From NCBI GenBank assembly GCA_013995675.1, contig VWRR01000005.1:248001-312000 (forward strand): 64,000 bases of DNA, in the 5' to 3' direction. This document shows positions 51,325-61,425 of this stretch, one piece after another. The notes beneath the pieces were generated by a model. That model did not search any database. It was not told the DNA's origin and was given only the letters and a program-made list of their open reading frames with translations. Each line of letters opens with the position of its first letter. Positions within the stretch are counted from its first letter, which is position 1. A program made the translations under genes and the position numbers. The DNA comes from Cyanidiococcus yangmingshanensis. Lineage: Eukaryota; Rhodophyta; Bangiophyceae; Cyanidiales; Cyanidiaceae.

Positions 51325-53893
51325 TCAGTCAGAAGACTCTGAGCATTCTCTGCACCAGATTGTCGTCTCCTGGGCAACAGCCTGAATCATTCCCAGAACG
51401 CTTCGGTATCGGACGTCATCTGGACTCGGCGGTTTGCAGACCTGGAGATGATCAGCGTGGTCAACGCGAACAAGTTGTCCAACACCAGCGTATGCCGATT
51501 CCTCTGAGACAAACAGGAAGCGACTACCACCCCAGGTTTTTGTGGGTGCACCCTCACATATGCTAAGCACGCGTACCGGAGGCAGTGCGCACTCTACTTG
51601 TAGACGCATCGTTGTCGGTGTGTTTGTCGCAATCCACTCTCCATTCACTGGATGTCCATGATCGTTCGCGTAGTCTCGTAAAAGTCCGTGGACAAACTCG
51701 GGTCCGACGGAAACGGGTCCGAGAGCATCCATGATTTGGTCTCCACGCTCTCGTAACAGTTGCCTGCGAGTCGGACCTTCGCAACGGTCTTGTTGCTGGT
51801 GCCCCCGTTCCTTCGATGTGGGCCCGTGGCTAACGGAGCCAGATCCAAGTCGTGAAGACACCCAATCCGATCTCGGTCTTGATGTATCCATGGGCGTCAG
51901 CGATTCACGATGATCACTCTGCCCGGTGACGGCTGTGAGCCAGAGACCCCAGAGCATACCTGGAAGACGATTCCGCTCCCTAGCATCTCCGAGCTGCCGA
52001 CAGGGATGCCTGACAAGGGCCAAGAAAGCACTGTGCAGCTTTTCTATGGACTCGTTATACGGCAAGAGTTCCCGCACGGGTGTCGCTGGTCGCACAGCCT
52101 TGTCGAGAATTCCGCCGAGAAGCTTGCCTGCGACCGCGGAGCCGTGATGCGGGGTCGAGTAGAACACGATGCCGCGAAGCGCACGAGTGAGCACCCCACC
52201 ACCAGTGGATCCGGGCATTGTGGCGAGGGCCCTTAGCGTCGTCGACCAGTAGCTGCTTGGCAATGAGACCTCCGTAGGAGTGCGCGATCAGGATGAGTGG
52301 GCGTTTGCCCACACCAGCTTTCAGAAGCTTTTCACGCAGATCTGCTGCTTGTTCACTCAGTGAAAGAGATGCTGTCGGAGATTCTGAACCACCCCATGAA
52401 GTGAGCGCACTAGAATAGCCGACGGAAAGTATACGAGCACGACCATCCAGATCAGACGCAAGCCATGTTCTAGGCCACAGGCGTTCTCGCCAAATATCCA
52501 GGTTTTTGCGGATCGTCGCTGCTTGAACCGGCGCTTCGACTTGGTCATCTTCACTGAGCTTGCGCGGGTCGAATGCACCGCACCGCCAAGTCAGGAGCGG
52601 GTCTCCACGAAGTCCATGCAGAAAGACAACATCTACAAGGGGTGCCGTCGCTCGCGCCATTGTATGATCTGGTGCGAGCATGTAGACCTCAGTTTCGAGA
52701 CGTGCTCGCGCTGCTCCTGTGGATTCCTCGCAAGCGTTCTCTAACGCTCGAATTGCACAAGCTTGAAGAAGAGTCTGATCTGTTGCACATCTCCATTGAC
52801 AGAGAATACGAATCCACACTGGAAAGCGATGTGCCATATCGGCGGAGAAACGGTCCGCGATGCGTTTGGCAATTTCCATACGAAGTATGTCGGCCGCTTG
52901 AACCGACTGGCTCGCCTTTCTCGCCTTATCGATGCCTTGCATTCGTGCTTCTTGTTCGGATGGGTCAACAGGTTTGCGCTCAAATTCGTCATTTTGCCTC
53001 CATTCAGCGAGTATGGCTAGCGCTTGCATACTCTCCTGAACGTTACGCTTGTGGTCGAGCTGCTCCAAAAGCAAAGCGACTGCTCTTGTGTCAGCATGGC
53101 GGACGCAGGCCGAAGCTAGCAGACGCGCATACTCCTGCTGTGGCGTCTCCGCTGGAAGTGCCAGCAGACCGTCGGTGTCATCCGGAAACAAAGGTATGCG
53201 TCGCATCGAAGAGGAGTCTGTCTGAAGGATACCCTCTAGTGTTGCTCGCAAAACGTCAAAAACTTCCTCATCAGTGGCCTTCTCCTGTACCCCATGTTTC
53301 GCCATCATTGGAGTTCTTGTGTCAGATACTGATGCTTGAGTCACAGCCCGTGGTTGTGAGAGTCCAGTATCTGATTCTGCCAGCGACAAACGCGCCCAGT
53401 TCTGCAGAAGGACCGACGCCAAAGGAGCCTGTCGAGCAAACTCTAACAGGTGGGGGGTGCTCCGCTGTACAATATGTGGAGCGTGGTGCAACAAAAGATG
53501 AGCGGCTCGAATGCTGGAATCGCCACACGTTTCGCTCAAGGACTCAACGACTGCTCGACGAAAAGGGCGCCAGATTCGCCTTCTTATCCTGCCCAGCGTC
53601 TTGAGCGTTGCAGGATCCTCTATCCCCGGGAGAGACTTTGTTGCAGCCTGCTCGCAGGCGAGCCTCCAGATCCGCGCGACCCAGGCAATGGCTACCCAAC
53701 CACCTTGTGATGTCCATTCCTCATACCAAACCGCATCGTGAATCTTTTCCAGGGCACGAATAACGGATGCGCGTTGCTTGGCGTCTCCTATGCGAGTGCG
53801 CCAGATCATGCGCAACACCTGTCGTCGAATGGCTGGTCGATCTGCGAACGATGCTGAAGCAAAAGTATGCTTGCTATCTTGTATATCGTACAT
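51325..53893 (-). CDS. SERAC1-like alpha/beta hydrolase (one +1 frame break)
   Basis: Probable lipid-active serine hydrolase of the SERAC1 family; the human protein works in phosphatidylglycerol remodelling at mitochondria-ER contacts. From ATG 53893, about 430 residues of helical, HEAT-like sequence lead to the hydrolase domain: DVVFLHGLRGDPLLTWR, WLASDLDGRARILSVGYSS, and the nucleophile elbow LILIAHSYGGLIAKQLLVDD. In this frame the domain is then lost. One base over (+1) it continues with RGIVFYSTPHHGSAVAG, LPYNESIEKLH and, near the end, VRVDHADHLQVCKPPSPDD with the catalytic His. The exchange falls at about 52229-52234, an AAGGGCC run. The family assignment is good; a plain reading makes a protein without the complete triad. 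Confidence 0.85.
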
Positions 53894-55124
53894 GAGGTCG
53901 AGTGAATCGCGCAGCCGCAGATTGCCTGCTGAGGTGCAAATTTAAGCAGAGCCGGCATCGCCAAACCGAACGCAATCCAACCAGAAGAGAATCAACTCCT
54001 TCTGGGGATCGCAAAAGATAGCTTCTATCAGGCCCGAGCAGCCTTTCAATACCTTTCTTGGTGCTCAAAACGAGACCTCGGCGGATCAAATCTTTAATAT
54101 TCTCAAAGTTAAGGCGTCACCCGTTGTCGGCACGCTCTCTACTGATTCCTCTTGGGTGACGTTCACGACACACTGAACAAAGACCAAACCCGAAGCCCAC
54201 AGGTCCGGTCTACGACGCCTCGTCTGATTCTTCTCTACAGTAAAAACCTACCGGGTCGACTCGCCAGTGGACTTCAAATTTAGCCAAAAACTGACAGTGC
54301 CAAGTGAAAAGACATGCGACGCTCTCTGAAAGGCACGCGGGCTCGTCGAAGAACGCGCCGATACCAAGCCGAAGAAAGCCGAAACTGGCCAGACTCACGT
54401 GTCACTCAGAGCCTTTTCTCTTCAGTTTGACACGACCACCAGACTAGTTTGTTTCTATGCTGAGCCCAAGTCCTGCAAAGTCTTTTCGGGAGCGCTGCGT
54501 AGCAGGTCTTCGAAACACTCGCTTTCGACGGTGGAATACGAGGCTAGATACCCTATCTCCCGCCACAGCCGCGGGAGACGCTCCAGGCGGGTCGGCGCAG
54601 AGCCACATCGAGAGCTCTTGAATGTTGATAACAATATTTTACTGCTTTAGTTTCCGAGTATGGTATTTGACATAACTTCGATAATGATGACCGAAAACTT
54701 TGGCCATAACTTCAAATCCAGAGCGTGATACAATACAGGAGGAACTAGAGTGCTAGTAGGCGAAAAGTTGGCGTCAGAATCGCCGAGTGCATTCTACCAG
54801 GCTCCTTTGTCGGTTTGGTCACACGGTAGTGCGTTTTCCAGCCGAGATCCAACTTTTCAGGGACTCACACGCCGGTCTCATATTGTGCATTTTGTGTTGT
54901 CCAAGGATCCTTCTCGATTGAAGACAGATTCGCGGCCTTTGGGAGTTTTCGGCTTTCCCGTCTCGGGTAAGCGAGCTGGTTTTGTTGCATATGGGTTAAG
55001 GCGGACTGTAGGCGCTGCCCCAGTCGCGTGGACCAAGGACGCGTATTAGAAAGAGTATTACTTCGTTCGTAAAACCTTTCAAAGCCTGTGTCGACGCTCC
55101 CCAGCCGGCGACCTAAACTCGGGG
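53894..55124. other. Divergent spacer, SERAC1-like and RNase III genes
   Basis: 1.23 kb. A 99-codon plus frame at 54750-55049 is unmatched. The stretch near 54620-54740 is AT-rich (ATAACTTC-type words) and could be promoter. No RNA gene seen. Confidence 0.5.
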
Positions 55125-57131
55125 ATGAGGGTTAACGAGGTTTCGGTCTCTCGAAGGTTTTTTCGTGAGCTGTGGCGTCGACATGGAGCTCTCGATGGAA
55201 ACCGTCTTGCTGCGCGCGAGCGATATGCTCATTGGGAAGGTGGCGAGCATTCACGACGAGCGAGTAGAGCCATGAGCACCTCCCGGTTTCAAAGAGATGT
55301 TCTATGTCGAGAAAAGATAGGCGGTACGAGTCATCATCCGGAATTTCGCTCGATCAAGATAGCGTCATCCGCTCCAGCCAGCAACCCGTCTGGAGCGAAG
55401 GACTCCGCTTTTCTCAATTCGGAACGATATCATCGGTGTATGAAGTTTCTGAAGACATGGAACATTCCGCCGTTCCCGATCGACTCGAACGCGAAATCCG
55501 AGTCACTTCATGGATGGCCGCTTTTGCTTCGGGCACTAACCCACGCTTCTGCGTTGCCCGCCCACCTAAATCCGCGCCAATCAGGCGTATTGACAGATGA
55601 ACAGCGCTGGGAACGGTACCAGCTCCATAATGCCGCATTGGAGTTTGTCGGCGACAGAGTTCTCAATCTTTGCGTCTTGGACTGGCTCATCTGTACGCAG
55701 ATGTGGAGATCGGAACATGCCTCGAGCACAGTGCCGCGCGGCTCGAAACCAGAGGAGATGCTTTCCCATGTCTTGCAGCTGTATATCTACAACGCTAACC
55801 TGAGCGAGGTCGCGTGCCGCATAGGTCTCGATCAACTCGTTCGTCGACGACTTCCATACGAAAATCATCGCATGGACCGCGGTGCAGAGCTTGTACTTGC
55901 GAATGCCTTTGAGGCACTCGTGTGTGCAATCTTTCTCGAGCATGGCTTCGATCACGCTCAGAAATTTGTCAAACAAACGCTTATAGAGAATTCGATGACA
56001 TCCGGTGCACATGCTCCAGATTATGAGCCATTTCCCCAATCAGGAGATATCCTCGATCAAGGCACGACCATGCGATCCGCTGCGCCTGCGCTGAGTGCGC
56101 CCTGGAGAAAGCCTCTCTCTATTCATCCAAAAGAGGCACTTGAGAAGGAGTTGCTTCTTTGGGGTCTCAACATCAGAGAATGCCCAAACCCTGAAGTCGC
56201 AGGGAGTACCGTTCCAGGTGCCCGCGCTGAAAAGCCAAGCGTTCGCATCTCATATCGCTTGGACCACGAAGAGCAGCGTTTGAGTCACAAATCTGTGTAC
56301 GTCGTCCATTTGGAGCTCTCCGGGTATACTGTGGCTCGTGGCCGCGGTCGTGCTATTCGCAATGCCGAAAACGCGGCTGCGGCGGCCTTTCTGGGGATGC
56401 TCGGTCTCGATTGCGGCTCTTTTCGGGTTCAGCACGCTCACGGCGATACGCTCTCAAGTCAATTGATTTGGAAGCACTTGACGCAACTTGGTGTGCCTTT
56501 GAGCTTTCCCGACGACTGGTCTGAATCTTGTAGCGTCGAAGGGGACGCGAAATGGACTAGCGCGTTGTTATGGAATCGACAACGCATTTGGAGCGCTGTT
56601 GAAAAACAGAATTTCGCTATTCGCTCGAATGAGTCGAAGCTTGAAAGTGCCAAAGCTCGGATTTGGCCGTGGCTGGGTGTTTCGTCCACTGGTAACGCAG
56701 AGCTTATGGAGCATCTGCGTTCAATACTGGCGGTGGCTCTTCCGGGTATCTCAGGAGCGAGCTCGGATTGCCGACAGATCCTCAAACACATCATTCCAGT
56801 GGAGCTAAGATTCCTTGGTCATTGGTGCTTGAAACTTCACGCGGCAAGCAGCAGCCTGCAAGTGTACGGCCCGGCCGCCACGTCATCGGCTGCTTTACAT
56901 GACCATTATGTAAGAGGTATTGCGACAGCGGCGATATCGAAACGAGCTGCTTGCTTCATGAAGCGTCTTCAGGATGCTCATGTCTGGCCAAAAGAGGGCG
57001 TTCTCGCGCCGTTTGAGCAGCGTGAAATGTTCCTTTCGTTTCTGGGTATCGTACAAGTTCTTTACGGCTATGATGCAGGACCGGCACCTCTTCTTCAAAT
57101 GCTCCAAGACGGAAACACTGCGGCAGATTGA
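55125..57131 (+). CDS. RNase III-domain protein with dsRNA-binding domain
   Basis: RNase III-fold protein, possibly organellar RNA processing or the mitoribosomal mL44 type. In the 668-residue product the RNase III domain spans about residues 125-290, with the signature NAALEFVGDRVLNL (E173 and D177 in catalytic positions) and LVLANAFEALVCAIFLEHGF. There the usual catalytic Asp of ADAFEA is Asn (N260) while Glu 263 is kept, so cleavage may be weak or lost. A dsRNA-binding domain lies at about 335-430 (ALEKELLLWGLNI ... YVVHLELSGYTVARGRGRAIRNAENAAA, split by variable residues). The last 230 residues are unmatched. No helicase or PAZ domain is present, so it is not a Dicer. Frame intact from ATG 55125. 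Confidence 0.8.
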   Translation: MRVNEVSVSRRFFRELWRRHGALDGNRLAARERYAHWEGGEHSRRASRAMSTSRFQRDVLCREKIGGTSHHPEFRSIKIASSAPASNPSGAKDSAFLNSERYHRCMKFLKTWNIPPFPIDSNAKSESLHGWPLLLRALTHASALPAHLNPRQSGVLTDEQRWERYQLHNAALEFVGDRVLNLCVLDWLICTQMWRSEHASSTVPRGSKPEEMLSHVLQLYIYNANLSEVACRIGLDQLVRRRLPYENHRMDRGAELVLANAFEALVCAIFLEHGFDHAQKFVKQTLIENSMTSGAHAPDYEPFPQSGDILDQGTTMRSAAPALSAPWRKPLSIHPKEALEKELLLWGLNIRECPNPEVAGSTVPGARAEKPSVRISYRLDHEEQRLSHKSVYVVHLELSGYTVARGRGRAIRNAENAAAAAFLGMLGLDCGSFRVQHAHGDTLSSQLIWKHLTQLGVPLSFPDDWSESCSVEGDAKWTSALLWNRQRIWSAVEKQNFAIRSNESKLESAKARIWPWLGVSSTGNAELMEHLRSILAVALPGISGASSDCRQILKHIIPVELRFLGHWCLKLHAASSSLQVYGPAATSSAALHDHYVRGIATAAISKRAACFMKRLQDAHVWPKEGVLAPFEQREMFLSFLGIVQVLYGYDAGPAPLLQMLQDGNTAAD

Positions 57132-58311
57132 GAACCTGCTCGGCATCAGCAGCTGTGCACACACAGAGGCGAAGAATCCGCACGGAATCCTGCTGCTGAG
57201 TGCTCTCCTTCGATAGGATTTATCTTTCGTGGAAACCAGTGATTCCTCGAATCGAAACTCTGCTGAATAGATTGCAGTTGTCAGTCGCAACTGTTCGAAG
57301 ATCATCACATCTCGGGCCAAAAGCAACCAGGATTCAGTGATTTAGGAGGCGTTGCGCTCCAAGGCCGCAGAACTGACGCGAGCAAAAGTTTCGTTTGCAT
57401 GGCGGTGATAAAATCCCTCACTTCAAGCATGGAGAACCGAAGTTTTGTTTTTGATTTGTTCACGCTACGGCGTTGAATTTATCGTCGGGCACTCTGAACC
57501 AAGCCCTGTTGAATCTGTAAACAGGCAGTCCGTAATGGAAGCTAGGCTCTGCGAAAAGCGTATTCGGGAAAACGTGAGAAACAGACTGAGCTGCGGTCTA
57601 TCATCTTGGCGATCGAATTTTTGATCCCAGCATTGAGTACACCTGTGTTTAAGTCACAATTGTTGAAGTTCCCAATCTCGATCGTCGTCTGAATTGGTGT
57701 GGCCTGAACCTAAGGAATGAGAGGAAGCACCGGACCGGACCCAAAACGGGCCGTATTCCTTCGATTCGCTGCCGCCGCTCTATTATAACGGAGCCTTAGA
57801 GACGAATAGAGCCCGGCAGCAAATCTGCATCATTCAGTGTTTGAGATGTGTGTCCGCAGCCATGCCAGCGACCCCTTGCCAATCGATCATTGCTCGGCGA
57901 ACGATGCCTCTGTCAGCTTGCCGCCTCTCTTCAGAAGCGCAATAATAGCAACTCGTTTGATTATGCTGCGACCGCCTTCGATATCCAAGTCGAGCCGGTT
58001 TCTGAATCTATCAGCTTTGTATGATAAACAGACACGTCGACTGAGCGTGCCATTTCCTGTGCTCGGTTCAAAGCCCGTGGCATTCCGACATTCTGTGTCT
58101 ACTCTGGGTCCCATTCTGAATCCGCCAGCATGACGCACGTAGCTCTCTCGGGTTTCGTGTACCCCAATTTATGTTGCTTGGACGGCCAAAATATGAACGA
58201 AGGATTTAGGAATGCTTTCGGCGACCAAGTGCGTCTTCTTGGCTCTCTGGTTTTACTGGTTGTGCCTGGTCTTCGGCTCGTGTTCTGCAGCGATTTATGT
58301 ACACTTTTCCC
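57132..58311. other. Convergent spacer
   Basis: 1.18 kb between the 3' ends of the RNase III and TVP38-like genes. A minus frame at 57887-58138 (ending KLTEASFAEQ) looks mildly protein-like but is unmatched and overlaps a plus frame. No RNA gene seen. Confidence 0.45.
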
Positions 58312-59667
58312 TCAGGGATGTTTTGCCCGCTCGGCAGCAGTGCCCACAGTCGTGTTATTGGGAGCGGACTCGTCTCGGTACGGTCCATAACCTTTCCCAT
58401 ACTCATTCACGGTGGCTTTCAGATCCGCATCCACGGCCATCTCTCGATCCATCTCTTTCAAGGCCTGACTCGTCGTCCTCCCGATGAGCAGTAACACGGC
58501 TACTGTTGCGGCAAGTCCAACCACCAAAAGCGCTGTATTCACGCCGCTTCCCTCAGAGGTCAGCTCAGTTGCAGCACCCTCGATGACCCGGCTGGCGACA
58601 CTCTCAAGCACTGCGTTTCCAGTGTGTCCAGCGTACACATAGGCCAGCGTCCCAGGCAACATACCTAGCCAGCTTGCCAGCATATAAGGAACGAAACGTA
58701 CACTCGTTATCCCGTAGAGGTAATTGCTCGCAGAAAAAGGCAAGAGCGGACTTAGGCGCAACAGCAACACAATTTTGAAGCCCTCCTTTGCAACCGCCCT
58801 ATCAATCACTCGAAAGCGAGGAAACTTCGATGCCAATTTCTCCTGGATAAAGTTGCGCAGGAAATATCTCGAAAGAAGAAAAGATGTCCCTGCTGCCGCA
58901 GTAGCGGCTGCGGAAGATACAACGAGCCCCCGCCAAACCCCAAAGAGGTAGCCGGCCCCGATGGTCAACATCAATGCCGGGAAGGACACCAATTCAAGTA
59001 AATAGTAGAGACCCCCGTAGTAGAAAACTGCCATCGGTCCAACGGACTCGAACCATTTCACAAGATCATGCAAGTTGTCGATTGAAAGTGTTCTTAGAGA
59101 ATGCCCTATCACTGAGACTGCTCCGATGGCACCGCCTGCTAGGGCGAAGAGGTAGAGTGTGCGCTTCAGGGAGCCACGACCCGCTTTTGCGCTGTTCCCA
59201 TTAGACTCAGACTCGACGCTCGCCAGCAAGCTCGGCAGGGTCAAGACGTTGCGCAGCAGCGGGTGCTTGGTTTTCGCCCTTGCAATCGATTCACTCTTTG
59301 TTGAATTTGACATCCCCTGTTGTCGCCACAATCGTCGTGAGGCACGCGCTGTCGCAGACCGCCTACTCCGCGCGTCTTCACGATGGGGCTGGTGTCCGTG
59401 TCGATCCGGTCTCGACCACCTCCACGCTGGCGCCGAACTCCTGTCGGCGTCAAGTCTACCGGTGCAGTTACTCACTGCAAGCGAATGACACCAAAAAGCC
59501 GCTGAGGTCTTGGCTCGTGCTCGACTAAGAGGGAGCGCTTCGATTCTCGTTCCAGCCAAGACCGCAAACCCGAAGGCCACGCCAAACGGCCTCGCAGTCT
59601 GTTCCGTGTGCAAACCGTGTTGTGTAGACCACAAAACTTGAAGCGGTGCTTCCCGTTTCGAAAGCAT
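58312..59667 (-). CDS. TVP38/TMEM64 (DedA, SNARE-associated) membrane protein
   Basis: Multi-pass membrane protein of the TVP38/DedA superfamily, thought to act in lipid scrambling or membrane homeostasis. The core covers about residues 165-400: a first membrane segment (LYLFALAGGAIGAVSVIG), YYLLELVSFPALMLTIGAGYLFG, a re-entrant TAAAGTSFLLSRYFLR, the family motif KIVLLLRLSPLLPFSASNYLYG and ASWLGMLPGTLAYVYAG, then a last segment near residue 395. The first ATG is 59667; ATG 59316 (MSNSTKSE) is the next. The intervening 117 residues are Arg/Ser-rich and may be a transit peptide or may not be translated. A plastid location is possible but unproven. Confidence 0.83.
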   Translation of the reverse strand: MLSKREAPLQVLWSTQHGLHTEQTARPFGVAFGFAVLAGTRIEALPLSRARAKTSAAFWCHSLAVSNCTGRLDADRSSAPAWRWSRPDRHGHQPHREDARSRRSATARASRRLWRQQGMSNSTKSESIARAKTKHPLLRNVLTLPSLLASVESESNGNSAKAGRGSLKRTLYLFALAGGAIGAVSVIGHSLRTLSIDNLHDLVKWFESVGPMAVFYYGGLYYLLELVSFPALMLTIGAGYLFGVWRGLVVSSAAATAAAGTSFLLSRYFLRNFIQEKLASKFPRFRVIDRAVAKEGFKIVLLLRLSPLLPFSASNYLYGITSVRFVPYMLASWLGMLPGTLAYVYAGHTGNAVLESVASRVIEGAATELTSEGSGVNTALLVVGLAATVAVLLLIGRTTSQALKEMDREMAVDADLKATVNEYGKGYGPYRDESAPNNTTVGTAAERAKHP

Positions 59668-61425
59668 GCAATCCGCTACGGATCAGTATTCCGTCGCACA
59701 AGGATGCCACCGTTCAAGAGCTCGTGCAGGGCTCACAAGATTTTCAGTCACAGTGGCGCAGATTCGCCGGTGACATGCACGTTGTGGATGGTGGCGGAAC
59801 ATGGCCCAGGGTGTCCAGCACCGGCAGCAGCCGAACGGCATCGAAACCAACGGAGGCGCTGCGCGATCGCACAGGCACGCGCCGCTGGATGAATGGGTTG
59901 TTCAGTGCGCCGCATCCGGGGAGGCGACGATCACGTTTTGTCGAGCGTGCTTGGTTGAAGAACGCAGATTCAGGGCGTTTTGAGAAGAACTTGCGCTCGA
60001 ATGATCTACCTGGAAATTCGTCTTTCAGTGAAAATTTCTTGATCGGTTGACGGAAAGTTTGATTTGGTGCGCTCAGGTGCCACGCATATGCATCCTCTCG
60101 TCATCATGCGATCATGATCGTAGACGTGTTGGGCGCAAGCCACGGTTTTCGCTGGAGCACGACATCAGACTCTGGGCAGCGGCGCCAACGGATCAGCTTA
60201 TAGGTTCTTCCTAGAGTCCGATTCTGGTCTACGTGAATAGCGTCTTCTTGTGAGATCATTCTGCTTGCGTCTGTTGCAGTTTTACCGCCCTATGACATGC
60301 GTACCGCCATCGGATAAATAGCCGTGAAAAGTGGTGCCAACAACCACGGTAACCCCGAAACGGACGGTTGCGTGATGGTGGATTGCGTGCGAACAGCGTC
60401 TCGTTCTGCATCAATGTCCGCAGGGAGCCAGAGTCACGAGCGACAAACCTGTAGCGTCTCTGAGCAATCATAAAATCTCACTCAGGGCGTGTGATTCTGG
60501 AAAACAGGCATCTTTTTCCAAAGAGGTACATCGACACTGCAAAGGGACAGTTGCTTCACATGACAGGTTTGATTGAACAAGCCCATTCGTGTCCTTTTTT
60601 AGAGACTGTATTCATCATCATATTAATCAACGGCATTTCCCGCTACTGAGGGAATCCAATCGATGTGTCGCCTGCTTCTCGAGCTCTCATAGCGATCGCC
60701 CATAATAAAGTTTTCCTGAACATGCTCGAGATCATCCACCGGATACCTCGTTGCGAGCGAGACCGAGGGACAAATCGATATGCATGAAGATCGAACGCAG
60801 GACCAACAACAGGGCTAGGATACTATTTGAAGGGAAACAGATCAACTCGGAATCCAATCAAGTTTCTGATATGCAATCGTTCTGAGGATCATCAATATTT
60901 TGCTTCTTTCAGGAGCGCTTGATGATCACAGCATATGCCAAGAGCCTGCGTTTGTAGACTACCAACAGCAGCTTACATATGGCAGGGACACGACACGGGC
61001 TTTTGTCGACCTCTGCCTCATCGAGACGATTCGGTCATCATGCAGCCGGGATCGGCCCTGAGGGAAAGCCGCCGTGACACAAGAATCTCGATGGTCCCGC
61101 CCAGACTCTTCGTTTGGGAACCGCCGCAGCTCCTGGAGGGAATTCCTCTATGAAAGACATTTGCTGTCGCAATTTCCGGGAGGGAATCTGCGGTCGCGCG
61201 CTCCGTCTCCGCGCGCCGCTCGTGGATGCGCTCATCGGATGCGCTAACACCAGCGATCATTGCGTGGCCCGGGGCACCTCGCGAGCGCCGTGCCCCTCCG
61301 GCGTGAGCACAACGCGCGATCTCCGGCGACCCTTTTGGATTCGGCCGTCGCTTGGGCATCGTCGAGACGGATATTGGCGTTCTATTGTCCTCGGACAGCT
61401 AACTCTGATCGGAAACACTGCAAAC
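59668..61425. other. Intergenic upstream of the rod-linker gene
   Basis: 1.76 kb between two divergent genes. The linker frame is open back to 61114 (including an ATG at 61150), but that part has no transit-peptide or linker character. AT-rich stretches at 60530-60720 may belong to the promoter. No RNA gene or repeat seen. Confidence 0.5.
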
